NCBI GenBank assembly: GCA_963850345.1 | Contig: CAWKKW010000009.1 | Coordinates: 558,001 to 622,000, forward strand | DNA: 64,000 nucleotides | Direction: 5' to 3' | Source: CAWKKW01 sp963850345 | Lineage (GTDB): Bacteria; Acidobacteriota; Terriglobia; Terriglobales; Acidobacteriaceae | Shown here: in pieces, positions 27,567-38,002 of the stretch | Layout of the letters: each line of letters starts with the position of its first letter | How positions within the stretch are numbered: the first letter of the stretch is position 1 | Notes under the pieces: model-generated | Database searches by the model: none | Seen by the model: the letters and a program-made list of their open reading frames with translations, nothing else | Told to the model about the DNA's origin: nothing | Translations under genes and position numbers: made by a program

Positions 27567-28910
27567 CTATGCGCTCTTACGTCGAATGCAATTCACAGGC
27601 CATGCAACAGCCGCCTGATCCCAGCGCAATCCGGCAATCTCGCATTGACGCGACCTGCCAATCCTTGTTCGCTTGCAGACTGCTGCGTCCATTTGCGGAC
27701 AGCCTACTGCTGCAGCACCACTGTGTCGCCTTCCTTCAGACGCATCCAGAATCTCGGTCTTGCTGCCGTTGGAGATTCCCACGTTGACGGAAACCTTCCG
27801 TTGCCCCTCTTTCTGTTTTGAATCGGGCAGCATGACCGATGCCTTCTTCTGGTTGTCGTAGACGATAGCCTGCTCCGGCACGGTCAGCGCGTTCTTGTGC
27901 TCTTCGATCAGGACCTCGGCGTTGGCGGTCATGTTGGCCTTGAGTTCGCCAGTAGGGTTGTCGATCGAGACACGTACTTCGAAGGTGGTGACGTTGTCTT
28001 TCTCCACGCCCAGCGGAGCGATCTTGGTCACCTTGCCGTTGAACACCTTGTCGCGGAACGACTCAACCTTGATGCGCGCCGGCTGTCCCATGTAGACGCT
28101 GCCGATATCGGCTTCGTCCACCTTGCCTTGCACGTAGACCTGCTTGATGTCGCCGATGGTCATCACCAGCGTAGCCGTCGATCCAAGCACGAGAATCGAA
28201 CTCACCGCATCGCCCAGTTCCACGTCGCGCGACAGAATCACGCCGTCGATCGGCGAAGTCAATGTGGTGTAGCTGAGCTGCTCCTGCAACTGGTTGAGGG
28301 CCGCACGGCTCTGCTCCACCAGCGCCTGCGCCTGCTTCAACTTGGCCATGTCGACCGAGATCAGGGCGTGTGCGCCATCGCGCTTATTCACCGCTGCGAG
28401 GTAATCTCGATTGGCGTTGTCGAGCGCCTGCTGCGAGACGACGCCTTCTTTCTGCATCTGCAGGTTGCGGTCAAGTGTCGCCTTGTACATCGGGAGGTCG
28501 GGAGCCTCGGCGTTCACGCGATCCTGCTCCACGTTGGCCTGATACGTACCGACGTTGGCGCTGGCGGCCTGCAACTGCGCCTTCTGCGCGGCCACCTGCG
28601 CAAGAATCTCCTGCTGGTCCAGTTGTGCCAGAACCTGGCCCTTCTTCACCACCTGGTTGATATCGACGTAGAGCTTCTCCACAATGCCGCTGGCCTTCGA
28701 TTTCAGTTCGACCTTGGTGATGGGCTGAATCTTGCCAGTGGCGACCACACTCTTGGCAATGTCGCTCCGCTGTACCTTCGCCAGCTTGCTGGGATCGATC
28801 TTGCCTCCCCCAGTGAAGGCGCGCACCGCCAACACCCCGCCAAGCACGAGAACCAGCAGTAGTCCCAGTCCACTCCAAAGCCAGATTTTTTTTCTTTTCC
28901 GCGTAGCCAC
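27567..28910 (-). CDS. RND/MacA-type periplasmic adaptor subunit (membrane fusion protein)
   Basis: Adaptor linking an inner-membrane transporter to an outer-membrane channel. An N-terminal membrane anchor (LWSGLGLLLVLVLGGVLAV) precedes the first lipoyl half (VELKSKASGIVEKLYVDINQVVKKGQVLAQLD). A long alpha-hairpin (about 100-200), the second lipoyl half (LTSPIDGVILSRDVELGDAV) and the beta-barrel domain follow. The written frame runs to 27567 through a nonsense tail. One base earlier in phase it reads LKEGDTVVLQQ and stops at 27704, a natural adaptor ending, so an extra base near 27748 is likely. No MacB-like ABC or RND pump gene lies next to it. Confidence 0.85.
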   Translation of the reverse strand: MATRKRKKIWLWSGLGLLLVLVLGGVLAVRAFTGGGKIDPSKLAKVQRSDIAKSVVATGKIQPITKVELKSKASGIVEKLYVDINQVVKKGQVLAQLDQQEILAQVAAQKAQLQAASANVGTYQANVEQDRVNAEAPDLPMYKATLDRNLQMQKEGVVSQQALDNANRDYLAAVNKRDGAHALISVDMAKLKQAQALVEQSRAALNQLQEQLSYTTLTSPIDGVILSRDVELGDAVSSILVLGSTATLVMTIGDIKQVYVQGKVDEADIGSVYMGQPARIKVESFRDKVFNGKVTKIAPLGVEKDNVTTFEVRVSIDNPTGELKANMTANAEVLIEEHKNALTVPEQAIVYDNQKKASVMLPDSKQKEGQRKVSVNVGISNGSKTEILDASEGRRHSGAAAVGCPQMDAAVCKRTRIGRSRQCEIAGLRWDQAAVAWPVNCIRRKSA

Positions 28911-29209
28911 TCGATTACTCCAGACATTTCGTTTCGAGCCCAGATGGTTCCAAAGCTCTGTCCTCTCAGGATACGTAGCTGGACTGAGGAAGGTTCAGAA
29001 AAGGTAGCAGTGTGTTGCGGGCTTTCCTCGTGTTGTCCGGAAATGACCATTCGCGGCGCCGTATCAGTGGTGATTCATCAGCTGTTCATAAATTCGGAAT
29101 GCGCTGGCTTTATCCGGAGAGGACCAGGCGGGCAATCGTCGGCCTCAGCGAGGGCGTGGAGGTGCGCTGGCTTACACTTGCCTTCGAAATGCTCTAGACT
29201 CGGAATCAA

Positions 29210-30595
29210 ATGCTCGGGCTCTTGCTGTTCAAGATCGTCTCAGTGGCGCTGCTGATTCTCGCCAACGGATTTTTCGTGGCTGCAGAATTTGCGCTGGTGA
29301 GCGTGCGGGAGACCCGCATCGAGCAACTGATCGCCCAGGGACAGCCGGGAGCCCGCGCTGTTCGCCGCCTGCAGTCGCATCTGGACGATTTCCTGCCCGC
29401 GGTTCAGTTCGGCGTCACGCTTTGCAGCCTGGCCCTGGGGTGGATCGGTGAACCGGTCGTCGCGGTCCTGTTCGAATCGTGGCTGCAAGGCATTCCCCAC
29501 TCGCAGATCTATGCGCATGCCAGCGCGGTCGCGATCGCCTTCGCTTTCATCACGTACCTGCACGTATTGCTTGGCGAACTGGTGCCGAAGTCGCTCGCAC
29601 TGCGCAAGGCAGAGCAACTCGCCGTCGCCGTCTCCGGGCCGATGGAGTTGTTCATCAGCATCACCGGCCCGGCGGTTCGTTTCATGAACCGGTCCGCTCG
29701 CGTCGTGCTGCAGCTCTTCCGCGCACCGATGGCGCAAGAGAGCGCTGTTCACTCGCCGGAGGAACTTAAGCTGATCGCCACCGCCGCTCGCCGCATGGGC
29801 ATGCTGCCGGAGTACCAGGAGGCTCTCATCCATCGTGCTGTCGAGGCTAACCAGATTCCTACGCGCGAGATCATGACGCCGCGGCAGGTGATCTTCTCTT
29901 TACCTGCGAACATGCTCATCGAAGAGGCCAGCGCGCAGATTGTCGATGACCTGCACTCCCGCGTTCCGGTCTACGATCCCACGCGCGGCCCGGAATACAT
30001 CATCGGCGTGGTGTATTCCAAAGACATTGCACGCCTCATGCACTTTCGCATGACCGCCCGCACCCGTTTTGCCGGCGCGCCGTTTACAGAACTGCGTCTG
30101 CACCAGGTGATGCGCGACGTGCTGGTAGTTCCCGAAACCAAACCGGTGCTGGACCTGCTGCAGGAGTTTCAGCAGCGGCGCCGCCACATGGCGATCGTGG
30201 TGGATGAATACGGCTCGACAGTCGGACTCGTCACCGTAGAAGATACGATTGAGCAACTCGTCGGCGAGGTCGAAGACGAGTTCGATGTCGCTGCCAAGAC
30301 GGTGTTGACCTCCGCATCTGGAGGCGTGCTACTCGACGGCAGCGTGAACCTGCGCGACCTTGAAACCCAGATGCACTGGCGGTTGCCTCGAGACGGCGGC
30401 GTGGAAACGCTGGCCGGCTTCCTGCTGACCCGCCTCGGCAGAATTCCGCGTGCGGGCGAATCGGTAGACTTCGAAGGCCGCCGCATGACGGTGGTCGAGA
30501 TGGACGGCAATCGTATCGCCAAGGTTCGCATCGAAAAGCTGCCGGAGGATCCAGTCGTCCAGAGTCCAGCTGAACTGCGTAGGAGAGAGGCTTAG
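29210..30595 (+). CDS. CNNM/CorC-type membrane protein with CBS pair (hemolysin C-like)
   Basis: 461 residues. The CNNM (DUF21) transmembrane domain at 1-190 contains ANGFFVAAEFALVSVRETRIEQL and VQFGVTLCSLALGWIGEP. Two CBS motifs follow (about 210-330, with MTPRQVIFSLP and HMAIVVDEYGSTVGLVTVEDTIEQLVGE), then a CorC_HlyC domain with DGSVNLRDLE. Members are implicated in Mg2+/Co2+ transport or tolerance. The 299 bases before it contain no gene. It overlaps the next gene by one base (TAG/GTG), indicating a shared transcript. Confidence 0.9.
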   Translation: MLGLLLFKIVSVALLILANGFFVAAEFALVSVRETRIEQLIAQGQPGARAVRRLQSHLDDFLPAVQFGVTLCSLALGWIGEPVVAVLFESWLQGIPHSQIYAHASAVAIAFAFITYLHVLLGELVPKSLALRKAEQLAVAVSGPMELFISITGPAVRFMNRSARVVLQLFRAPMAQESAVHSPEELKLIATAARRMGMLPEYQEALIHRAVEANQIPTREIMTPRQVIFSLPANMLIEEASAQIVDDLHSRVPVYDPTRGPEYIIGVVYSKDIARLMHFRMTARTRFAGAPFTELRLHQVMRDVLVVPETKPVLDLLQEFQQRRRHMAIVVDEYGSTVGLVTVEDTIEQLVGEVEDEFDVAAKTVLTSASGGVLLDGSVNLRDLETQMHWRLPRDGGVETLAGFLLTRLGRIPRAGESVDFEGRRMTVVEMDGNRIAKVRIEKLPEDPVVQSPAELRRREA

Positions 30596-31518
30596 TGGCA
30601 GCACTCCGATCCCTGCTGTCGAGGCTCCTCTACACTCTGCCCGTGATCTGGCTGGTCGTGTCGGTAGTCTTCCTGCTGATTCACCTCGTGCCGGGCGATC
30701 CGGTGCAGCAGATGTTGGGCGAGGGAGCGACCCCGGGCGACATCGCCAGCTTGCGCCATGCGTATGGCCTCGATGTTCCGCTCGGCCAGCAGTACGTGCA
30801 TTACTGGCAGGGCGTTCTTCATGGGGACCTCGGCCGTTCGCTTCGTCTCAACGACTCCGTTACGCACCTGGTGTTGGCGCGGTATCCCTATACGCTGGAA
30901 CTCACCGTTGCGGCGCTCGTGCTCGCGCTGCTGCTGGCGATCCCGGCGGGCATTGCGGCTTCGCTCCATCGCAGCCGCTGGCAAGATCAGATTCTGGGGG
31001 TGGTCAGTCTGCTCGGGCTTTCGTTTCCAGGTTTCGCGCTTGGGCCGATCCTCATTCTGCTCGTCTCGATCAAGCTTGGATGGCTGCCCGTGTCGGGCGC
31101 TGGAACCCCGGATCATCTTGTGCTGCCGGCCATCACCATGGGCGGGTCTCTGGCAGCGATTCTTACGCGCATGGTGCGCACGGCGATGCTCGAAGAACTC
31201 GGGCAGGACTACATCCGCACGGCACGCGCCAAGGGCCTGCCCGAACGCACCGTCGTCTATAAGCATGCGTTCCGGAATGCCATCATTCCGGTCATGACAC
31301 TGGTCGGTTTGCAATTTGGCGCATTGCTCGCGGGCGCGATCGTGACCGAGACCATCTTCAGCTGGCCCGGCCTGGGGCGGCTCACGGTGACCGCCATCTC
31401 CAACCGTGATTATGCGCTGGTGCAGGGGTGCATTCTTGCCATTGGGCTTACGTATATTCTGGTGAACCTGCTGACGGACGTGTTGTATATGGTGGCAAAT
31501 CCGCGCATCCGCAACTAG
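30595..31518 (+). CDS. ABC transporter permease, DppB/OppB type
   Basis: 307 residues with six predicted helices. Family marks are VVFLLIHLVPGDPVQQMLGEGA near the N-terminus and the EAA loop RTARAKGLPERTVVYKHAFRNA. It belongs to the peptide/nickel importer class. GTG start at 30595 with AGGAGAGAGG just upstream, overlapping the CNNM stop. Unusually, its usual partner DppC is on the opposite strand 460 bases further on, and no binding protein or ATPase gene is present in the window. Confidence 0.9.
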   Translation: MAALRSLLSRLLYTLPVIWLVVSVVFLLIHLVPGDPVQQMLGEGATPGDIASLRHAYGLDVPLGQQYVHYWQGVLHGDLGRSLRLNDSVTHLVLARYPYTLELTVAALVLALLLAIPAGIAASLHRSRWQDQILGVVSLLGLSFPGFALGPILILLVSIKLGWLPVSGAGTPDHLVLPAITMGGSLAAILTRMVRTAMLEELGQDYIRTARAKGLPERTVVYKHAFRNAIIPVMTLVGLQFGALLAGAIVTETIFSWPGLGRLTVTAISNRDYALVQGCILAIGLTYILVNLLTDVLYMVANPRIRN

Positions 31519-31521
31519 CGC

Positions 31522-31977
31522 TCAGGCCAGCGTGATCAATCGCGGCTCGAGCCCTGCGTCGCTGATCTCAATCGTGCCTGCAGAGACCGGTAGCGAGAAT
31601 CGCCGGGGCCCACAGCTTCCCGGGTTGAAATAGAGGCACCCTTTGCGCCTTTCGATCAGCGGCTTGTGGCTGTGTCCGTAGATGACTGCTGCGAATCCAG
31701 CCGACACTGGATCGAGGTCGAGGTCGGCCAGGTTGTGCAACAGGTAGAAGGTGAAGCCACCGAGCTCGACCACCTCGGTCGGAGGCAGGGAAGCGCATGG
31801 CCCCTGTACATCCACGTTGCCGCGAATGGCCGTGACTGGCGTGAGATTTCGCAGGCGCTCGAGGATCTTGGCATCGCCGACATCGCCCGCATGCAGAATG
31901 TGGTCGACGCTGCTCATGGCCGCGACCATCTCCGGCCGCAGCAACCCATGTGTATCAGACACCACGCCGATGAGCAT
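31522..31977 (-). CDS. YfcE/MJ0936-type metallophosphoesterase
   Basis: 151 residues of the calcineurin-like fold. Metal ligands are visible in VVSDTHG, HAGDVGD, IRGNVD, LLHN and the final GHSHKP; NPGSCGPRR is the family's closing motif. Predicted phosphodiesterase. The ATG at 31977 follows the stop of the DppC-type gene by three bases (same strand), so they are probably co-transcribed. A long upstream extension of this frame is only the shadow of that gene. Confidence 0.9.
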   Translation of the reverse strand: MLIGVVSDTHGLLRPEMVAAMSSVDHILHAGDVGDAKILERLRNLTPVTAIRGNVDVQGPCASLPPTEVVELGGFTFYLLHNLADLDLDPVSAGFAAVIYGHSHKPLIERRKGCLYFNPGSCGPRRFSLPVSAGTIEISDAGLEPRLITLA

Positions 31978-31979
31978 CG

Positions 31980-32849
31980 CTACAGTCCGATACTCAGCCG
32001 CGTGCGCGGATCGAGGTAATCGCGCAGCGCATCGCCGATGAAGTTGAAGCTCAACACGCACAGCATCACGGCGATAGCAGGGAAGACCACCATGTGCGGC
32101 GAATCGAAGAGGTGGGAGCGCGCATCGTTCAACATCGATCCCCAACTCGCCGTTGGTGGAGGCACACCCAATCCGAGAAAGCTCAGGGTCGCTTCGGCGA
32201 GAACCGCGCCGGCCATGCCAATGGCCGCCTGCACAATGATGGGCTGCAGAATGTTCGGCAGGATGTGCCGCGTGAAGATACGCAGGTCGCTCGCGCCCAG
32301 TGCCCGCGCCGCTTCGACGAACTCCTTTTCGCGAACGGCCAGTACCTGTGCCCGGACCAGCCGCGCGTAGCCTACCCAACCACCGATCGAGAGCGCCAGG
32401 ATCAGGTTGATCAGTCCCGGACCGAGAAACGCCACAAAAGCGATCGCCAGCAGAATGCCCGGCAGCGCCAGAAAAGCGTTCATCATGAACACGTTGATCA
32501 CCGTATCGAGTACGCCGCCGTAATATCCGGCCAGTCCGCCAAACAGCAGGCCTAGTCCCAGGGAACAGGTGACTACCGAGACGGCCACCAGCAGCGACAA
32601 CCTGGCTCCAAACAGGACGCGCGAGAGAATGTCGCGTCCTAACTCGTCGGTGCCGAACCAATGGCCATGCTCCGGTCCAGCTAAGCGGTGGTTCAGGTCA
32701 ATGGACGCCGGATCGTGCGGCGCCACCAGCGGTGCAAACAGAGCGGCGCAGACAAACAGGACGAGCAGCGTTACGCCTACTGCCGCAAGGGGCTGATGTC
32801 GCAAAGCGCGCGAGATGGAGGTTTGGTTCAAAGAAGCATCATCGCACAC
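31980..32849 (-). CDS. ABC transporter permease, DppC/OppC type
   Basis: 289 residues. An N-terminal OppC_N segment (LFVCAALFAPLVAPHDPASID) leads to HWFGTDELGRDILSRVLFGAR, the class hallmark, and to the EAA loop EAARALGASDLRIFTRHILPN. Together with the DppB-type protein encoded on the opposite strand it could form a peptide importer core, but the convergent arrangement means separate transcription. ATPases and binding protein must be elsewhere. Confidence 0.9.
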   Translation of the reverse strand: MCDDASLNQTSISRALRHQPLAAVGVTLLVLFVCAALFAPLVAPHDPASIDLNHRLAGPEHGHWFGTDELGRDILSRVLFGARLSLLVAVSVVTCSLGLGLLFGGLAGYYGGVLDTVINVFMMNAFLALPGILLAIAFVAFLGPGLINLILALSIGGWVGYARLVRAQVLAVREKEFVEAARALGASDLRIFTRHILPNILQPIIVQAAIGMAGAVLAEATLSFLGLGVPPPTASWGSMLNDARSHLFDSPHMVVFPAIAVMLCVLSFNFIGDALRDYLDPRTRLSIGL

Positions 32850-33040
32850 GGCCGGCTGTGCGTGCTCCTAGGATGAAGTTCAACGGTCGTTGATCTGCCG
32901 GATGCGCATCCCGCCTTTACGGCCCCGGCAACTTGCACGTCTTCAAAATTTCAGGCACAGTGGAATAATGAAATGTGCACGTCAATATCCGCAGAGACTA
33001 GCGCGGCAAAAAGCCCGCCAGCTTCCGCTGGAGGTCCCCC

Positions 33041-33457
33041 TTGGTTCTGAAAAAATCCCCAAAGCCCCGCAACGTCAATAAGCAAGGACAGCGTTGGACG
33101 GAAGACCGCGTCGGCATGACCCTCCGACTCCCCACCGATTTGAAGGAAGACGTCATCGAGGAAGCCCGGGTTGCCGGTGACCTGTCGCGCATCGTTCTGT
33201 TTGCCATGTCCCATGTGCCCTCCCAAGACGTTCCCATCCTCCAGACTCGCAAGACGGGGTTAGGACTGGGCAATCCCATGCTGCTCCACATCGGAGCCAA
33301 AGCACGGGTGAAGCTGCGCAAGTGGGCGCAGTCCGAAGGTGTAAGCGTCAACGCCATCGTTGTCAGCATCCTCGATGAGTTCTTCAAGCGGATGAAGAAG
33401 AGTCGGCCGCTAAAACAAGAACTTCGCCAGCAACTCCGGGCCGCTCGCAGTCTCTAG
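33041..33457 (+). CDS. Small protein with two ribbon-helix-helix-like segments
   Basis: 138 residues, no signal peptide. Two segments each resemble a RHH DNA-binding unit: GMTLRLPTDLKEDVIEEARVAGDL (about 25-48) and MLLHIGAKARVKLRKWAQSEGVSVNAIV (about 80-107), followed by a basic tail. A strand-then-two-helices layout repeated in one chain suggests a pseudo-dimer, but similarity is weak. The TTG start follows GGAGG by a few bases. Its end overlaps the end of the convergent GH1-like gene by four bases. Target unknown. Confidence 0.6.
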   Translation: MVLKKSPKPRNVNKQGQRWTEDRVGMTLRLPTDLKEDVIEEARVAGDLSRIVLFAMSHVPSQDVPILQTRKTGLGLGNPMLLHIGAKARVKLRKWAQSEGVSVNAIVVSILDEFFKRMKKSRPLKQELRQQLRAARSL

Positions 33458-34852
33458 GCTGCCGGTTCGACAGCGAAATCGCCGGAGCCCAGCAGGCCCT
33501 CGTGGAATGATTCGCTTCGCAAACAAAGCTCCGCCTGCTCTTCGCCAGTCTCAACTTCGACGAGCGTCGGATCCGGATACAAGAGGCGCGTCGGCTCTTT
33601 CCACCAGGCCTTCGCCTCCACCGGCACGCCGACAATGCCTGTCGACACCCGTCTCAGCGCCTCGGTGAGCAGGGTCGGTTCGGGCACGCCGTGCTTTCCA
33701 AGCCGAAACACCCCCGGCTCGTAGATATTTTCGTCTCGGGTGACCAGACTGCACCAGTCGAACGAACCCAGAAGCGCCCACGGGGTGACCGCGGCCACGT
33801 GGACCCCCTGAAACGACGCTTCCCGAGCCTCTGCCCAGATTTCGTTGAACCAGAGCACCTGCTGTTCAATGTCTGAACCGTTGTGGACCTCGGTGATCGC
33901 CACCGGGATCTTGTAACGCTCCCACGCCTGCGTCAGCAATTCTCCGGCGCCGCAGATCCCCTCCTGCCGAATGCGAACGGCCTCGACATCCGCGTATAGA
34001 TCGCGCCCGTTCCCACCGACCAATTCCGTGGGATAGATGGCGGTCCGCTCATCGAGGAAGCGGTCACTGGTCAAGTAGTAATTGATGCCGACCACATCAG
34101 GCGGACACGGATTGTCGGCAAACCATAAAATTTCGGCCTCTCGCACGCCCGTGCTTCGTAGATACGAGAACAGCGGATGATGCCGGTTTACGCGTCCGGC
34201 GAGAAAGTCAAAGGTGAGCCATCGCCGGTGATTGTCAAACTCGGCCTGGTAGCGAAGGCCAGGCGTGCTCCAGGTGAACCCAACGTCGTCGGTCTGCACC
34301 AGTTGCGCGGCTGGTTGCACCCGGCGAATCGCCCGCATCGACAGCACAGTCCCCTTCAACTCGGCGAGCAGCGCCTGGACGAAGCTGTGGTCGTCTGCGC
34401 GGTGAGGGTACCAGTGGCCATACAATCCGCTGAACCGCGCGGTTGTAAGCGGCTCATTCACGGGAGTATAGGCGTCGATATGCGGAAACCGTTCCGCTAC
34501 GGCTTCCGCATGCTGCGCCAGTTTGGCAGGGAACTCCGGGTCCAGCAGGCTAGTAGCTGGACGGCCCGCTGCCATGGTGCAGCAGGCCCGCAATTGGGCG
34601 GATGCCCAGGCGCCTCAACTCTGCGAGGCTCTCATCGGCCCATCGCCAGCCCTGTTCTTTGACGCGTTCCCAGAGCACACCATGCCGTAGAGTGCGCACG
34701 CCTAAATCTGCGAACAAGCCAAAGTCCGAAAGCCGTCTGTCGTGACCGCTGCGGGCAACCTGGTCGAAATATCGATCGCCCACCCGGTTGATGGTGCACT
34801 CGACGCCGCCCCAGAGAGCCGGCGGTGGAGGTTGTTTCCTAAGGTTTCTCAC
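33454..34852 (-). pseudogene. GH1-like glycoside hydrolase, frameshifted
   Basis: A (beta/alpha)8 enzyme resembling family 1 glycosidases. The first 98 residues (from 34852; VRTLRHGVLWERV, IRPIAGLLHHGSGP) and the remainder (from SLLDPEFPAKL to 33454) are in different frames, joined near 34555 where one extra base creates a TAG. The acid/base Glu lies in TPVNEPL and the probable nucleophile in AITEVHNG. GINYYLTSDRFLDER and TPWALLGSFDW are typical. I recall relatives that carry an additional sugar-nucleotide-reductase domain at the C-terminus; it is absent here. Divergent from the GH2 gene. Confidence 0.72.
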
Positions 34853-34996
34853 TCATTCTGTTAGAGCAGCGCCCCCCCAGTACGGTTGTGAGTGGAAGCG
34901 TCGATAGGCGGCATTTACCATGCGAATTTTTATCTCGTATGACCCAAAAGAGTACTGTTCGTGCACTAGCAATTGCGGTACAAGTTAGAAAACCCC

Positions 34997-37820
34997 ATGA
35001 ACTCCTTAATCACTGCCTTAGTTGTCGAGGGCTCCAATCCCGAGCCTTCTGCTCGTATTTTGTCCGATCGCTGGACGCTACTGCCGGATGCCACCGGAAC
35101 CCTCACCCTCGGGAACGCCTTGAAGTCTGTCCGCTGGCGACCAGCCCAGGTTGGCGTGTGCTGGAACGCGCAATATGCGGATCTGCGCGACTACATGGGT
35201 GTGATGTGGTATCGCCTCTCGCTCGATCTGCATGATTCTGAACTCGCCTGCCCTCACCTGCTCCTTCAGTTCGGCGCTGTCGATTATTACTGCGAAATCT
35301 TTGTAAACGGGCAACGCGCAGGCTGCCACGAAGGCGGATACACCCCCTTCACCATCGACATTGCTGCTTTCGTTCACGGAGAGACGAACGTCGTCGTTGT
35401 GCGCGTGATTGATCCGCCGATCGACGAGGCATGCAATACAGCCCTCTGCCCGGAGATGATGTACAACGAGATCCCTCACGGCAAGCAGAGTTGGTATGTA
35501 CAGAACGGCGGCATCTGGCAGCCAGTACGCCTGCAGATCGCGCCTGCTCTCTACATCGACCAGGTCCAGATCACGCCGTCGATGGATGGCAGCTTTGTCG
35601 CACGAGTTGAAATCGCGGGCGACGGACTGCAGGAAGATTTGCAGTCTGCGCTCCAGGTTCGCGTTTACGATCCGCAAGGGAATCTGGCGACCGAACTTTC
35701 GATGGAGGCACTCCCAGGAAATTGCCTGCTGATTCTCGCAGGTAGAGTCCCTTCGCCGCAGTTGTGGGATATCGACACCCCCAACCTCTACAGCGCGGAG
35801 GTGAGCCTCTCAGGCAAATCGCTTTCACGAAAGCAGGTTCGCTTCGGCTTCCGGAGCTTTGAGGCGCGGGAAGGCAAGCTCTTTCTCAATGGAAAACCGT
35901 TCTACCTGCGCGGCGTTCTCGATCAGGACTTCCACGCAGACTCGATCCACAGCCCCGGTTCCAAGGCCGACATTGTCGACCTGATGCAGAAGGCGCGTCA
36001 GCTCGGCGTCAACGTGATGCGGTGCCACCTGAAGATCTGCGCTCCCGAATACCTCGAGGCCGCCGATGAGATGGGCATGCTCGTGTGGGCCGAACTACCC
36101 TCCTGGAGCGACTGCTGGTACAACTCCGATCACTTCTCTCACCGCGCCGCAGAGCGCAGCCGCCGCATGTTCGACGAGGTTCTGACCCGCGACTGGAACC
36201 ATCCGTCCATCGTGATTCAGACCATCATCAACGAGTCGTGGGGCATGGATCTGCAACAGCCCGAACAACGCGAGTGGTTGAAGAACCGCTTCCGCGAAGT
36301 TCGCGCACAGATCGCGCCGCTGGGCCGGCTGGTGATCGACAACAGTCCGTGTGAAAAGAACTTCCACCTCGTGACTGATATCGAAGATTTCCATAACTAC
36401 TACTCAATCCCTGACGACGCGCACAAATGGGAGAAATGGACTCGGGAGCTTGCCTCACGGCCGACCTGGACCTTCAGCCCGTTTGGAGATGCGGAACGTA
36501 CTGGACATGAGCCGCTACTGGTATCGGAATTTGGAAACTGGGGTCTGCCGCAACTGCCGGAACAACTGCCCTGGTGGCTGGAGTGTGACTTCAGCGGACG
36601 GCCGGCTACCAGCCCTGCCGGCGTTCACGAGCGGTTTGCCCGCTTCGGGTACGACTCGCTTTTCGCCGACTACAACGCGATGGCGGAGGCGACGCAGCGC
36701 AAGCAGTTCGTCGCGCTTAAGCACGAGATCGAAGACATCCGGCAGCACGCTTCGCTGCAGGGCTACGTCATCACTGGTCTGACTGACATCCACTGGGAAG
36801 CCAATGGTCTACTGGATCAGCATCGCCGCCCCAAGGCTTTCTGCCCCGAACTCTCGCTGTTGCAACGGCCAGACCTGGTCATGATCCGCAGCCAAAAGCG
36901 TAACTACCTCGGTGGCGAAGAGGCGCAGCTTGAGATCATCCTCTCCCATTACGGAGATCGGCTGCTCTGCGGCTCCACCATCCGCTGGTCGGTAAACGAG
37001 CTGTCTCACGGCGAATTCATCCTGCACGATGAGCTAGAGATGGGAAGTGTCACCACCCTGGGCCGGATTCAACTGCATATTCCTCAACTGACAGACAATC
37101 GTCGCGTGCAGGTCTATGCGGAGGTCACGCTGCCGAATGGAGAGATGCTCACGGCGAACACGCTCGACCTATTCCTGTATAAGCCCGCACCTGCGATCGT
37201 GGCTCCCGTTGCCTTGCATGATCCGCAAGGAGTCACTAAAGGCGCTTGCTGCAAAGCTGCCTGTCGCGTGCGAACGGGATCAACACACCGTGCTGATTTC
37301 GACCGTGCTCGACGAAACGACTGCCCTCCATGCGTCTGCGGGTGGTCGAGTTTTGCTGCTCTGTTATAACAGCGATGCATTGCCTGCCCGGACTGGGCTC
37401 GAAGTGAAGGATCGTGATGGCTGTGAACTCGATGGGCGCTGGTTTTCAAACTTCCAGTGGATTCGCAGGGACAGCCAGCTATTCAAAAACCTGAACTTCG
37501 AACCGATCACCGGATTTGAAGCGGCGCACGTTACGCCTCGCCAAGTTGTTCAGGGAGTCAGCGACTTCAGCCTGGTCGATGCCGGTATGACCTATGGATG
37601 GCTCGCTGAAAACTCCGCACTCGCATTCCGGTTTAAAGCAGCCGGAGAGCATGTGCTGGCTACCTGCTTCCGATTCGACGCGTACGGAGACGATCCCTAT
37701 ACAACGCAACTGCTGCACTCGCTCATCGAATGTACCGCCATATCGCAGGCAGCCCTCCATCGAGCAGGTTTCGCAGCAACCAGTCACGCACACAGCGAGG
37801 ATCAACTAAGTTGCTCATAG
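34997..37820 (+). pseudogene. GH2 family glycoside hydrolase, frameshifted near the C-terminus
   Basis: Enzyme of the beta-galactosidase/glucuronidase/mannosidase family, without a clear signal peptide. A jelly-roll domain (MWYRLSLDLHDSE...EIFVNGQRAGCHEGGYTPF), an Ig-like domain and a TIM barrel are visible. The acid/base is Glu413 (INESWG) and the nucleophile Glu511 (VSEFGNWG). The main frame stops at 37369 after a meaningless tail. A second frame resumes as LKALAAKLPVACE... and runs to 37820 with a beta-rich C-terminal domain. One extra base near 37228 explains both. The ATG at 34997 is preferred to the upstream TTG at 34973. Confidence 0.8.
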
Positions 37821-38002
37821 TAAACAAATGAGCTCTTTGTTTTCCCGGCTAAGCGGCACTTCGAGAGCGGAATGAAACGAGAACTGTAACGAAAATGGCC
37901 TCAACGCGCATCTCAGTGGTATGACGCTGCCGTGAGCTGAGGCTTCGGGTCGTGTACCCTCCCCTTATCGTTGCGGCTGTGTCCCTTTCAGAAGGGGCCA
38001 GA

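Noticed and set aside
30592..31314. 240-codon minus-strand frame antisense to the DppB-type gene
   Set aside because: His/Arg/Gln-rich antisense shadow of a clear permease.
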